From contig NZ_VJYI01000037.1 in NCBI RefSeq assembly GCF_008065375.1, forward strand, positions 1-64,000: a DNA stretch of 64,000 nt. The letters run 5' to 3'. This document shows positions 25,727-34,575 of this stretch, one piece after another. Position 1 is the stretch's first letter. Every line of letters begins with the position of its first letter. The translations under genes were made by a program, and so were the position numbers. The stretch is from Nonomuraea sp. SYSU D8015. GTDB lineage: Bacteria > Actinomycetota > Actinomycetes > Streptosporangiales > Streptosporangiaceae. Below the pieces are notes generated by a model that worked only from the letters and a program-made list of their open reading frames with translations, was not told the origin of the DNA and did no database searches.

Positions 25727-26637
25727 GCGATGGCTCCTGCGATGCGCTCGGCGACGCGCAGGGCGGCCGAGGTCATGATGTCGAGATTGCCGGCGTACGC
25801 GGGCAGGTAGTGGGCGGCGCCCTCCACCTCGAGGAACACCGACACGCGGGTGGTCACCGGCTCGGAGGTGAGCGTGGTCACCGGCTCCTCGATGGGGGTG
25901 AACTGCACGTCCTGCTTGAGCCGGTAGCCGGGCACGTACTTGGCGACCTCGGCCACCATCTCCTCGACGGACGCCCTGATGGCGTCATGGTCGGCGGCGC
26001 CGATCAGGCAGTAGACGGTGTCGCGCATGATGAGCGGCGGGTCGGCGGGGTTGAGGATGATGATCGCCTTGCCGCGGGCGGCGCCGCCGACCGATTCGAT
26101 GGCGGCCGCCGTGGTCTCGGTGAACTCATCGATGTTGGCCCGGGTGCCGGGGCCGGCCGACTTCGAGGCGATGGAGGCGACGATCTCGGCGTACGCGACG
26201 GGGGTGACGCGGGAGACGGCGTGCACGATCGGGATGGTGGCCTGGCCGCCGCACGTCACCATGTTGACGTTGCGCGCGCCGAGGTGGCGGTCCAGGTTGA
26301 CCGGAGGCACGACGAACGGGCCGATCGCCGCAGGGGTCAGGTCGATGATCGTCTTGCCGTACGGGGCCAGCTTGGCGGCGTTGGCCACGTGCGCCTTGGC
26401 GGAGGTGGCGTCGAAGACGATGTCGATGCCGGCGAACCCGTCCATCGCGATCAGGCCGTCCACCCCCTCGTGGGTGGTGGCGACCTTCAGCCGGCGAGCG
26501 CGGGCGAGGCCGTCCGAGGAGGGGTCGATGCCGGCCATCGCACCCATCTCCAGCGTCGCGGAGAGGCGGATCACCTTGATCATCAGGTCGGTGCCGATGT
26601 TGCCGGAGCCGATCACGGCCACCTTGGTCTTGTTCAT
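25723..26637 (-). CDS. mhpF: Acetaldehyde dehydrogenase (acylating)
   Basis: A 304-residue NAD+/CoA-dependent enzyme making acetyl-CoA from the aldolase product. [17 protein letters not shown] (Rossmann, 7-23), [24 protein letters not shown], and the catalytic Cys in [20 protein letters not shown] are all visible. The start overlaps the hydratase stop and its stop overlaps mhpE. Confidence 0.95.
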   Translation of the reverse strand: MNKTKVAVIGSGNIGTDLMIKVIRLSATLEMGAMAGIDPSSDGLARARRLKVATTHEGVDGLIAMDGFAGIDIVFDATSAKAHVANAAKLAPYGKTIIDLTPAAIGPFVVPPVNLDRHLGARNVNMVTCGGQATIPIVHAVSRVTPVAYAEIVASIASKSAGPGTRANIDEFTETTAAAIESVGGAARGKAIIILNPADPPLIMRDTVYCLIGAADHDAIRASVEEMVAEVAKYVPGYRLKQDVQFTPIEEPVTTLTSEPVTTRVSVFLEVEGAAHYLPAYAGNLDIMTSAALRVAERIAGAIA

Positions 26638-27395
26638 GTCGGGTCCTTGAAGGTCACGGCCACCGTGCCGAGCGTGGAGATCTCGGCGCGGACGGTGAGG
26701 CCGGGGGAGACGGGGACCATCGGCCCCAGCGCGCCGGACAGGATGACCTGGCCGGCGCGGAGCGGGTCGCCGAAGTCCCGGGCCGTGCGGGCCAGCCACA
26801 GCAGCGCGTTGAGCGGGTCGCCGAGGCAGGCGGCGCCGTCGCCCTGGGAGACGGGCTCGTCGCCGGCGTACATGCGCATCGTGGCCGCGACCGGCTCGAA
26901 CGCGCTGAGCGGCAGCCGCTGGGAGCCGAGGGCGTACAGGCCGCTGGAGGCGTTGTCGGCGACGGTGTCGACGATCGTGATGTCCCAGTCCGCGATGCGG
27001 CTGTCCACGATCTCCAGGGCGGGGGTCGCGTAGGCGACCGCCGCCCGCACGGTGGCCGGGTCGAGGTCTCCGGACAGATCGGAGTCGAGCACGAACGCGA
27101 TCTCGGCCTCGACCTTGGGCTGCAGGAGCCGCCCGGTCGAGACGTCGCCGGACACCTCCATGTCGGCGAACAGCACGCCGAAGTCCGGCTGGTCCACGCC
27201 GAGCTGCCGCTGCACGGCGGGGGAGGTGAGACCGATCTTCCGGCCCGTCACCGGGGACGTCCGGGCGGCGTTCAGGCGGCGCTGCACCTCGTAGGCGGCG
27301 GCGACGTCGGTGACGAGATCGCGGACGGGTGCGCACGGCAGCCGCTTGGCCGCCGCGGTCTCCAGCCGCTGGACGGCCTGGTCTATGGCGGTCAT
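26634..27395 (-). CDS. mhpD: 2-keto-4-pentenoate hydratase
   Basis: A 253-residue member of the fumarylacetoacetase-like hydratase family that hydrates 2-hydroxypenta-2,4-dienoate to 4-hydroxy-2-oxovalerate. [29 protein letters not shown], the metal ligands in [12 protein letters not shown] and [12 protein letters not shown], and [41 protein letters not shown](shown here as separate blocks of the family) are present. Coupled by ATGA to mhpB upstream and mhpF downstream. Confidence 0.93.
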   Translation of the reverse strand: MTAIDQAVQRLETAAAKRLPCAPVRDLVTDVAAAYEVQRRLNAARTSPVTGRKIGLTSPAVQRQLGVDQPDFGVLFADMEVSGDVSTGRLLQPKVEAEIAFVLDSDLSGDLDPATVRAAVAYATPALEIVDSRIADWDITIVDTVADNASSGLYALGSQRLPLSAFEPVAATMRMYAGDEPVSQGDGAACLGDPLNALLWLARTARDFGDPLRAGQVILSGALGPMVPVSPGLTVRAEISTLGTVAVTFKDPT

Positions 27396-28345
27396 CGCGC
27401 GGCCTCCTTGAGGGGCTCCGCAGTCGCGACCGCGAAACCGGCGATCCATTCGGGGATCGCGCGGTAGAAGCGGGAGGTCATCCGGTACTCGCCGGTCGCG
27501 GCGAGCGAGGCGAACGCGGCGATCCACGTACGGACCTCGTGCGCGGAGCCGCCGCCCTCGGCCGCCATCCACTCGACGCTCCAGCCGTCCACCTCGGGGA
27601 GGCGGCCGTCCGCGAGCGTGTCCAGGACCAGGTTGTCCCAGGTCGGGTTGATGGGGATCATCGTGGCGGAGCCGGCCGCGTAGTCGCGCCCGGCCTGGAT
27701 CACCCGCTGCTCGCCTCTGGCCCGCTGCTCGGGCGTGGGCGGGTGGCCCTCGATGAGCGCGTCGGCCACTCGTGGCGGCGCGCCGTCGAGCACCGGGACG
27801 GGCGGATCGTGGGAGAGCCCGCCGGAGCCGAGGAACAGCACCCGCCGGTCCAGCCCTGCCGCGGCCTCGCCGATCGCGGTCCCGAGAGCGCGGATGCGGC
27901 TGACCGGCCCGAGCGGGGTCGCGACGCCGTTGACGAAGACGGGCACGACGGGAACGCGGTCGATGCCGCCGAACAGCACCTCCAGGGGCTGCACGAACCC
28001 GTGGTCCACGGTCATCCGCGCCGAGATGGTCAGATCGACGCCGCGGTCGAGCACGCCGCGGGCGATCACGCGGGCGGCCTCGGCGTCCACCGACAGCGGC
28101 CCGGCGGCCGAGCCGAAGTCCCCGACCGCGGTGGCCTCGGTGGCCAGGCAGAACGGCGGCATCTCCTTGTAGAAGAAGCCGTTGTAGTGATCGGGGGCGT
28201 ACAGCACGACCAGCTCGGGGTCGAAGGCGCGGACGAACGCGCGCGCCCGCTCCACGGCGGCGTCCACGGCCTCGATGACCTCGGGGGCCGGGTCGTTCTT
28301 GCCGATGAGGGGGGAATGGGACAAGCCGACAGCGGCGGCGGTCAT
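27392..28345 (-). CDS. mhpB: 3-carboxyethylcatechol 2,3-dioxygenase (type III extradiol, LigB family)
   Basis: A 317-residue Fe(II) ring-cleavage dioxygenase acting on 2,3-dihydroxyphenylpropionate or dihydroxycinnamate. Active-site blocks are GLSHSPLIG (His), [16 protein letters not shown] (His), [17 protein letters not shown] (acid/base His) and [15 protein letters not shown]; near the end [13 protein letters not shown] matches Escherichia coli MhpB, which is 314 residues. This is the best evidence for the identity of the pathway. The ATG overlaps the MDR gene stop and its stop overlaps mhpD. Confidence 0.95.
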   Translation of the reverse strand: MTAAAVGLSHSPLIGKNDPAPEVIEAVDAAVERARAFVRAFDPELVVLYAPDHYNGFFYKEMPPFCLATEATAVGDFGSAAGPLSVDAEAARVIARGVLDRGVDLTISARMTVDHGFVQPLEVLFGGIDRVPVVPVFVNGVATPLGPVSRIRALGTAIGEAAAGLDRRVLFLGSGGLSHDPPVPVLDGAPPRVADALIEGHPPTPEQRARGEQRVIQAGRDYAAGSATMIPINPTWDNLVLDTLADGRLPEVDGWSVEWMAAEGGGSAHEVRTWIAAFASLAATGEYRMTSRFYRAIPEWIAGFAVATAEPLKEAAR

Positions 28346-29319
28346 GAGGCGATCTCCTTGATGACGAGTTTGCCGGTGAGCCGCCCGTCGATCATGAGCT
28401 GGAAGCCCTTGTGGATCTCGTCGAGCGGCAGCGTGCGGTCGATCACCGGGCGCAGGCCGGTGGCGTCCATCAACCTGAGCAGCGCCACCAGCTCGGCCCG
28501 GGTGCACCCGGTGGAGCCGAGGATGCGCTGCTGGAGGTAGAAGATCCGGCCGAGGTCGGCAGGCGGGTTCACCCCGCTGGTCGCGCCGGCGATCACGATC
28601 GTGCCGCCGGGGCGCAGCGACTTCATCGAATGCGACCAGGTGGCCTCGCCGACCGTCTCGATGACGACGTCCACGCGCTCGGGCAGCCGCTCGCCGGTCG
28701 GCACGGCGGCGCGGGCGCCCCAGGAGACGGCCTGGGCGCGTTTCTCCTCGCTGCGGCTGGTGGCGTAGACGACGGCGCCCGCGGCGACGGCCAGCTTGAT
28801 CGCGGCCGAGGCGACGCCGCCGCCGACCCCCTGAACCAGCACCCGGTCACCGGCTGTGATCCGCGCCTGGGTGAACAGCATCCGATACGCGGTCGTCCAC
28901 GCGACCGGCAGGCAGGCCGCCTCGTCGAACGACAGCCACGACGGCTTCGGTACCAGGTTGCGGGTCGGCACGGTCAGGTATTCGGCGAAGGCGCCGTTGT
29001 GGCGTTCGGACAGCAGCGCCCGGTCGGGGTCGAGCGTCTCGTCACCCCGGCCGGCGTCCGGGTCGCCGATGACGGGGTGCACGATGACCTCGTTGCCGTC
29101 CTCGTCGTACCCGGCGGCGTCGCAGCCGAGGATGATCGGCAGCCGGTCGCGCGGGTGGCCGACGCCGCGCAGCGTCCACAGGTCGTGCATGTTCAGGGAG
29201 GACGAGACCACCCGGACGACCGACCAGCCGGGCCGGCGCTCGGGCTCGGGAGCGTCGCCCAGGACGAGCCCGGCCAGCGGGTCGGTCGCACTCTGGGAGA
29301 CGGCGGTGGCGGCAAGCAT
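28342..29319 (-). CDS. Zinc-less MDR oxidoreductase (quinone/enoyl reductase-like)
   Basis: A 325-residue medium-chain dehydrogenase/reductase and the first gene of the lower-pathway operon. The cofactor motif VLVQGVGGGVASAAIKLA and ATSRSEEKRAQAVSWGA suggest NADPH use. At the positions of the usual catalytic zinc ligands it has Asn43 (SLNMHDLWTL) and Cys66 (ILGCDAAG) in place of Cys and His, and it lacks the structural four-Cys loop, so alcohol oxidation through a standard zinc site is unlikely. Quinone reductases and enoyl-thioester or enone reductases are alternatives. Such a gene is not part of the Escherichia coli hca or mhp sets. Its role here is unknown. Confidence 0.8.
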   Translation of the reverse strand: MLAATAVSQSATDPLAGLVLGDAPEPERRPGWSVVRVVSSSLNMHDLWTLRGVGHPRDRLPIILGCDAAGYDEDGNEVIVHPVIGDPDAGRGDETLDPDRALLSERHNGAFAEYLTVPTRNLVPKPSWLSFDEAACLPVAWTTAYRMLFTQARITAGDRVLVQGVGGGVASAAIKLAVAAGAVVYATSRSEEKRAQAVSWGARAAVPTGERLPERVDVVIETVGEATWSHSMKSLRPGGTIVIAGATSGVNPPADLGRIFYLQQRILGSTGCTRAELVALLRLMDATGLRPVIDRTLPLDEIHKGFQLMIDGRLTGKLVIKEIAS

Positions 29320-29328
29320 GCCCCACAC

Positions 29329-29358
29329 GCTGTCCGACGACCGCCGTCGTCCGACAGC
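29329..29358. promoter_or_regulatory. Palindromic operator between the divergent aromatic operons
   Basis: GCTGTCCGACGAC and its near-complement GTCGTCCGACAGC form a 13-bp-arm inverted repeat around CGCC with one C-C mismatch. It lies in the 102 bp between the MDR and hcaE starts, so one bound protein could control both operons. The IclR regulator at 36711 is the obvious candidate. Confidence 0.6.
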
Positions 29359-29421
29359 AGGTGTGCCGCCGTGCGGAACGAGCGTTGGAACCTCACCGGC
29401 CCCCTGCTGTTGTGTTGGCGC

Positions 29422-30750
29422 ATGACCTCGACGATCGAACCCCCGCGCGGGGCCCTGCGGCGCCCCGCCGAGCTGGCGCGGAACCTCGACGTCTCCGGGC
29501 TGGTCGACACCGAGGGCGGGCTGGTGGATCGTGCCATCTTCACCGACCAGCGGCTCTACCGCCAGGAGCTTCGCCGCGTCTTCGCGCCGAGCTGGCTCTT
29601 CCTCGCGCACGCCGACCAGTTCCACCGGCCCGGCGACTTCTTCACCACCTACATGGGCGAGGACCCGGTCATCGTCACCCTCGACCGCAACCGGCGCGTC
29701 CGGGCGTTCCTCAACTCCTGCCGGCACCGCGGCGCCCGCGTGTGCCGCGCCGACAACGGGACGACCCGCAACTTCACCTGCACCTACCACGGCTGGTCGT
29801 ACGACCTGGAGGGCAAGCTGGTGAGCGTGCCCAACAAGGCGGGCTACCCCGGGTCCTTCGACACGGGGGAGTGGGGCCTGATCGAGGTGCCCCACGTCGA
29901 GACCTACCGCGGCCTGATCTTCGGCACCTGGAACCCGGACCCCGTCCCGCTGCGCGAGTCGCTCGGCGACATGGCCTGGTACATGGACGCGATGCTCGAC
30001 CACGACGACGAGGGCACGGTGGTCGTCGGCGGCGTGCACAAATGGGTGCTCGAAGGCAACTGGAAGCTGGCGGCCGAGCAGTTCGCGACCGACTGGTACC
30101 ACGTCAACATGAGCCACGCCTCGGCACTCATGGTGCTCTCGCCCACCGGCAAGGGCCCGAAGGACGAGATCGTCCACCGCACCGGCCGCCAGTACGCGAG
30201 CCCGGGCGGCCACGGCGCCGGCTTCCCCGTCCACCCGAAGAACCGCTTCGACGCCAGGACCGTGCACCAGTGGACGGACTACGACGCGCTGCGGGAACGG
30301 CTCGGCGACGCCCGCGTCGAGGGCCCGCTGACCAACGGGCACGCCACCGTCTTCCCCAACTTCTCCTACCTGCCCGTCAACGGCTCCATCCGCGTGTGGC
30401 ACCCCAAGGGGCCCGACCGGATGGAGGTGTGGGCCTGGACGATCGTGGACAAATCCATGCCGCCCGACGTCCGCGAGGCGCAGCGCCTGTACAACCTGCG
30501 CACCTTCGGCCCCAGCGGCATCTTCGAGCAGGACGACGGCGAGAACTGGAGCGAGGTGCAGGCCGTCGCGCACGGCTTCATCACCAACGGCGTGCCGCTC
30601 AACTACCAGATGGGCCTCGGCTCCGAACGCGAGGACGGCCGCCACCCGGGCGCGACCAGCGAGCTCTACAGCGACGCCGCCGGCCGCGCCTTCTACGCGC
30701 GCTGGCGCGAGCTGATGAACACCCCCGCCTGGCACGAGGAGAACCCATGA
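29422..30750 (+). CDS. hcaE: Rieske aromatic ring-hydroxylating dioxygenase, alpha subunit
   Basis: The 442-residue catalytic subunit of a phenylpropionate/cinnamate-type dioxygenase. Rieske [2Fe-2S] ligands are Cys100-His102 and Cys120-His123 (SCRHRGARVC and CTYHGWSYDLEG). The mononuclear iron site is Asp224, His227 and His232 in FATDWYHVNMSH. It adds O2 to the aromatic ring to give a cis-dihydrodiol. No clear ribosome site precedes the ATG. It overlaps the ferredoxin gene by ATGA. The specific substrate is inferred from the downstream MhpB-type enzyme. Confidence 0.92.
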   Translation: MTSTIEPPRGALRRPAELARNLDVSGLVDTEGGLVDRAIFTDQRLYRQELRRVFAPSWLFLAHADQFHRPGDFFTTYMGEDPVIVTLDRNRRVRAFLNSCRHRGARVCRADNGTTRNFTCTYHGWSYDLEGKLVSVPNKAGYPGSFDTGEWGLIEVPHVETYRGLIFGTWNPDPVPLRESLGDMAWYMDAMLDHDDEGTVVVGGVHKWVLEGNWKLAAEQFATDWYHVNMSHASALMVLSPTGKGPKDEIVHRTGRQYASPGGHGAGFPVHPKNRFDARTVHQWTDYDALRERLGDARVEGPLTNGHATVFPNFSYLPVNGSIRVWHPKGPDRMEVWAWTIVDKSMPPDVREAQRLYNLRTFGPSGIFEQDDGENWSEVQAVAHGFITNGVPLNYQMGLGSEREDGRHPGATSELYSDAAGRAFYARWRELMNTPAWHEENP

Positions 30751-31082
30751 GCAACGGCATCCGCGTCGCGGCGCTGGACGACATCCCCGAAGGGGAGGGC
30801 ATCGCCATCGACAAGGCGATCACCGGCACCGCCGACGACATCGCGCTGCTGCGCGACACCGACGGCAGCGTGTGGGCGCTCGACGACACCTGCACCCACG
30901 AGGACGCCTCACTGGCCGACGGCTGGGTCGAGGACGGCTACGTCGAGTGCCCGCTGCACTCCAGCAGGTTCTGCCTGAAGAACGGCGAGGTCCAGGGCCT
31001 GCCCGCCACCAGGGACACCTGCCCCCACCGGGTCGAGGTGCGCGACGGCCAGGTCTACCTCTTCCCGAACCAGGCGCCATGA
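30747..31082 (+). CDS. hcaC: Rieske-type ferredoxin of the dioxygenase
   Basis: A 111-residue electron carrier between reductase and oxygenase. The Rieske ligands are Cys49-His51 (TCTHEDASL) and Cys68-His71 (CPLHSSRFC). Start and stop both overlap the neighbours by ATGA, giving tight coupling in the hcaE-hcaC-hcaD block. Confidence 0.95.
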   Translation: MSNGIRVAALDDIPEGEGIAIDKAITGTADDIALLRDTDGSVWALDDTCTHEDASLADGWVEDGYVECPLHSSRFCLKNGEVQGLPATRDTCPHRVEVRDGQVYLFPNQAP

Positions 31083-32266
31083 ACGTGGTCGTCGTCGGCG
31101 GCGGCATCGCCGGCCTCAGCACGGCCGCGGCGCTGCGCGCGGGTGGTTTCGACGGCGACCTCACCCTGGTCGACGCCGGCGAGTTCCCCTACGACCGCCC
31201 GCCCCTGTCGAAGGAGTTCCTGGCCGGGACCAAGGATCTCAAGCAGATCGCCCTGCAGCCGCAGCAGTGGTACGACGAGCAGCGGGTCCGGCTGATCAAC
31301 CAGAGCACGGTCACCGCGTTGCGCGGGGGTTCCGTCGAGCTGGCGGACGGCCTGCGGCTGCGTGCCGATCGCGTGGTGCTGGCCACCGGCGGCGGCGCCG
31401 CACGCCCGCCCATCCCCGGCGCCGACAGCCCGCGCGTGCACGTGCTGCGCACGGTGGACGACGCCGACCGGCTGCGGGCCGCGCTGACGCCCGGCGCCCG
31501 CGTCCTGGTCGTCGGCGCCGGGCTGATCGGCGCCGAGGTCGCCTCCACGGCCGCCGGGCTCGGCTGCGAGGTCGTCCTGGCCGATCCGGTGGCCCGGCCG
31601 CTGGCCGCCGCGCTCGGCGACGAGCTGGCCGCCTGGCTGCACGGGCTGCATGCCAGGCGCGGCATCGTGACGGTGCCGGCCGGAGCGGCGGCGTTCGCGG
31701 AGGCCGGCGGCGGCATCGAGGCCCGCTTCTCCAGCGGGTTCGAGCCGCCGCGGGTGTTCGACGTCGTCGTCCTGGGCGTCGGGATGGTGCCCGAGACCGC
31801 GCTCGCCGCCGCGTCCGGGCTGAAGGTCGCGCGCGGCGTCCTCGTGGACGACCGCCAGGTCACCTCGAACCCGGCGGTGCTGGCGGTGGGCGACGCCGCC
31901 CGCACCCGGCGGGGGTCGGAGCACTGGGAGGCGGCGCGGCACGACGGCGCGCGGGCGGCCGCGACCATCCTCGGCACGCGCCCGCCGGCGCCGACCGCCC
32001 CGTGGTTCTGGACGGACCGGCACGGGCGGCACGTCGAGGTCGTGGGCCACATGGAGGCGGCCGCCCGGGTCGTCGTCCGCGGCTCGTTCGACGCCCCGGC
32101 CTTCTCCGTCTTCGGCCTGCGCGACGGGCTGGTGGTCGCGGCGGTGGCGGTCGACGACCCGAACGCGGTCCGCGCCGCCCGCCGCATGATCGACCGCCGC
32201 GTGCCGGCCGACCCCGGGCTGCTGGCCGACCCCTCCGTGAACCTGCGTGCGCTGCTGCGCGGATGA
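31079..32266 (+). CDS. hcaD: Ferredoxin-NAD(P)+ reductase of the dioxygenase
   Basis: A 395-residue FAD enzyme: NVVVVGGGIAGLSTAAALRAGGF (FAD, residue 2-24), DRPPLSKEFLAG, ATGGGAARPPIPG, the NAD-binding VLVVGAGLIGAEVASTAAGLG, and VLAVGDAARTRRGS closing the FAD site. It passes electrons from NADH to the Rieske ferredoxin. A 60 bp gap separates it from the beta subunit gene, so the operon order alpha-ferredoxin-reductase-beta differs from the hcaEFCBD order of Escherichia coli. Confidence 0.93.
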   Translation: MNVVVVGGGIAGLSTAAALRAGGFDGDLTLVDAGEFPYDRPPLSKEFLAGTKDLKQIALQPQQWYDEQRVRLINQSTVTALRGGSVELADGLRLRADRVVLATGGGAARPPIPGADSPRVHVLRTVDDADRLRAALTPGARVLVVGAGLIGAEVASTAAGLGCEVVLADPVARPLAAALGDELAAWLHGLHARRGIVTVPAGAAAFAEAGGGIEARFSSGFEPPRVFDVVVLGVGMVPETALAAASGLKVARGVLVDDRQVTSNPAVLAVGDAARTRRGSEHWEAARHDGARAAATILGTRPPAPTAPWFWTDRHGRHVEVVGHMEAAARVVVRGSFDAPAFSVFGLRDGLVVAAVAVDDPNAVRAARRMIDRRVPADPGLLADPSVNLRALLRG

Positions 32267-32326
32267 CGTGCCGTCCAGCGGCACAGCCCGTACCACCCCG
32301 CCCTCCAGAAGGGATCGAATGACACC

Positions 32327-32890
32327 GTGAGCACCGCCACCGAGTCGCGGGCCGGGACGCGTGCCGACCGCGACCTCCACTTCGAGGTCGAGCAGTTCTA
32401 CTACGAGGAGGCCGACCTCCTCGACGCCGGCCGCTACGCCGACTGGCTCGACCTGCTCGCCGACGACCTCGACTACTGGATGCCCACCCGCACCAACCGG
32501 CTGCGCCGCCAGCAGGCCCTGTCCGTCGCCGCGCGCGGCGAGGCCGCCTACTACGACGAGAGCAAGGAGAGCCTGGCCTGGCGCATCCGCCGCTTCGACT
32601 CCGGCATGGCCTGGGCCGAGGACCCGCCCTCACGCACCCGCCACCTGGTGACGAACGTGATGGTCCGGCACGCCGACCCCGCCGAGCACCCCGGCTTCAC
32701 CGCGGACGACCTGCACGTGCGCTCGGCGTTCCTGGTCTACCGCAACCGGCTGGAGCGGGAGGAGAACGTCTTCGCAGGCAGCCGCACCGACCTCCTGCGC
32801 CGCACCGGCGCCGGCCTCCGCGTCGCCCGCCGGACCATCCTGCTCGATCAGAACATCCTGCTGGCGAAGAACATCTCGACCTTCTTCTGA
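32327..32890 (+). CDS. hcaF: Aromatic ring-hydroxylating dioxygenase, beta subunit
   Basis: A 187-residue small structural subunit with the NTF2-like fold: FEVEQFYYEEADLLDAGRYADWLDLLADDLDYWMP, SRTRHLVTNVMV and VRSAFLVYRNR are typical. GTG start at 32327 with AGAAGGGAT upstream. Its TGA overlaps the next ATG by one base. Confidence 0.92.
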   Translation: MSTATESRAGTRADRDLHFEVEQFYYEEADLLDAGRYADWLDLLADDLDYWMPTRTNRLRRQQALSVAARGEAAYYDESKESLAWRIRRFDSGMAWAEDPPSRTRHLVTNVMVRHADPAEHPGFTADDLHVRSAFLVYRNRLEREENVFAGSRTDLLRRTGAGLRVARRTILLDQNILLAKNISTFF

Positions 32891-33735
32891 TGGGAACTCC
32901 CGTGAAACACCACAGTGTGACCACCACGCTCGGCGAGATCGCCGTCGCCGAGACCGGCGAGGGCCCGGTGCTGGTGATGCTGCACGGCGGCGGCCCCGGC
33001 GCCTCCGGCGTCGCCAACTACCACCAGAACCTGCCCGCGCTGGCCCGCCGCTTCCGCGTCGTGCTGCCCGACCAGCCCGGCTTCGGCGGCAGCTACCGCC
33101 CCACCGAGGAGGACCTGGAGAAGCGGTCGATCACCGAGATCACCGTGGACGCCCTCTTCCAGGCGCTCGACACCCTCGGCATCGAACGGTTCCACCTGCT
33201 GGGCAACAGCCTCGGCGGCGCCGCCGCGATCGCCATGGCCCAGGAGCGCCCCGACCGCGTGGACCGCCTCGTGCTGATGGCCCCCGGCGGCGGCTGGCTG
33301 CCCTTCGGGCCCACCCCGACCGAGGGGCAGAAGGAGATGTTCCGCTACTACAACGGCGGCGGGCCCAGCGAGAAGAAGATGGCCGCGTTCATCCGCACCA
33401 TGGTCTTCGACCATCGGCAGTTCGGCGAGGACGTCGTGCGCGCCCGCTACGAGGCCTCGCTCGACGAGAGCCACATCGCCTTCTACCACCGCTACAACGC
33501 CGCCTTCGCCAAGCGCGGCGGCATGGACCCGCTGTGGAAGGACCTGCACAAGATCAAGGCGCCCACGCTGCTGCTGTGGGGCCGCGACGACCGCACGATC
33601 ACGCTCGACGGCGCCCAGCTCATGCTCAAGCAGATCCGCGACGTGCGGCTGCACGTGTTCGGCCGGTGCGGCCACTGGGTGCAGGTGGAGCGGCAGCGCG
33701 AGTTCGACGAGCTCGTCACGGGGTTCCTGGCGTGA
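32890..33735 (+). CDS. mhpC: Meta-cleavage product hydrolase (C-C bond hydrolase)
   Basis: A 281-residue alpha/beta hydrolase that splits the ring-opened product of MhpB into 2-hydroxypentadienoate and succinate or fumarate. LHGGGPGASGVANY (oxyanion region), nucleophile Ser107 in LLGNSLGGAAA, Asp in LLLWGRDDRTI, and His in GRCGHWVQVERQ complete the triad. A lower-pathway enzyme in the upper-pathway operon means both operons are needed for growth. Confidence 0.93.
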   Translation: MGTPVKHHSVTTTLGEIAVAETGEGPVLVMLHGGGPGASGVANYHQNLPALARRFRVVLPDQPGFGGSYRPTEEDLEKRSITEITVDALFQALDTLGIERFHLLGNSLGGAAAIAMAQERPDRVDRLVLMAPGGGWLPFGPTPTEGQKEMFRYYNGGGPSEKKMAAFIRTMVFDHRQFGEDVVRARYEASLDESHIAFYHRYNAAFAKRGGMDPLWKDLHKIKAPTLLLWGRDDRTITLDGAQLMLKQIRDVRLHVFGRCGHWVQVERQREFDELVTGFLA

Positions 33736-34565
33736 GCGGCTGGCTCGACGGGTACGCCACGCTGATCACCGGTGGCGGCTCGGGCATCGGCCGCGCCGTG
33801 GCCGAGCGCTTCCTCGCCGAGGGCGCCTCGGTCACCGTCGTCGGCCGCGACCCCGGCCAGCTCGGCGACCTCGCGCGGTCGGTGTCCGACCCGTCCCGGC
33901 TGCACACGTACGTCAGCGACGTACGCGACCCGGACGGCCTGCACGCCGCCGTCGCCGGGACCGTCGAGCGCTTCGGCAAGCTCGACACCCTCGTGGCCAA
34001 CGCCGGTGTCTGGGACTACCAGCGCCAGCTCACCCGGCTCACCGCCAAGGAGATCGACGCCGCCTTCGACGAGATCTTCTCCATCAACGTCAAGGGCTAC
34101 CTCCTCGCGGCCGAGGCGGCCTGGCCCGAGCTGGTCAAGACCCGCGGCAGCATCGTCATGACGCTGTCCAACGCCTCCTTCCACGTGGGCGGCGGCGGCC
34201 CGCTCTACACCGCCAGCAAGCACGCCTGCCTCGGCCTCATGCGTGAGCTCGCCTATGAGCTTGCCCCCAAGGTCCGGGTGAACGGCGTCGCCTGCGGCGG
34301 CATGAACACCGACCTGCGCGGCCCCGAGGCGCTGGCGATGGGCGGCCGCTCGATCGCGGCCTCCTTCGCCAGGAAGGGTCAGGACGCTCCGCCGCCGCCC
34401 ATACCATTGCACGACTCCAGCACCGACCCGCGCGACTTCACCGCCCCCTACGTTCTCCTCGCGGCCCGCGAGCAGAGCGGCCCGATCACCGGACACGCGA
34501 TCTCCGCCGACGGCGGCATCGGCGTACGCGGCTTCGCCCGCGCCGCCGGCGGCGACCACCTCTGA
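33732..34565 (+). CDS. hcaB: cis-Dihydrodiol dehydrogenase (SDR)
   Basis: A 277-residue short-chain dehydrogenase that re-aromatises the cis-dihydrodiol to the catechol. TGGGSGIGRAV is at 13-23, NAG at 90-92, catalytic Ser near 146 and Tyr159/Lys163 (YTASK). SADGGIGVRG near the end resembles the BphB/HcaB group. The GTG at 33732 overlaps the mhpC stop (GTGA). Confidence 0.9.
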   Translation: MSGWLDGYATLITGGGSGIGRAVAERFLAEGASVTVVGRDPGQLGDLARSVSDPSRLHTYVSDVRDPDGLHAAVAGTVERFGKLDTLVANAGVWDYQRQLTRLTAKEIDAAFDEIFSINVKGYLLAAEAAWPELVKTRGSIVMTLSNASFHVGGGGPLYTASKHACLGLMRELAYELAPKVRVNGVACGGMNTDLRGPEALAMGGRSIAASFARKGQDAPPPPIPLHDSSTDPRDFTAPYVLLAAREQSGPITGHAISADGGIGVRGFARAAGGDHL

Positions 34566-34575
34566 GGAGCCGACC

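Noticed and set aside
28411-30750. A 779-residue plus-strand protein ending in the dioxygenase alpha subunit
   Set aside because: The first 337 residues are antisense to the MDR gene; the Rieske protein has a proper start at 29422.
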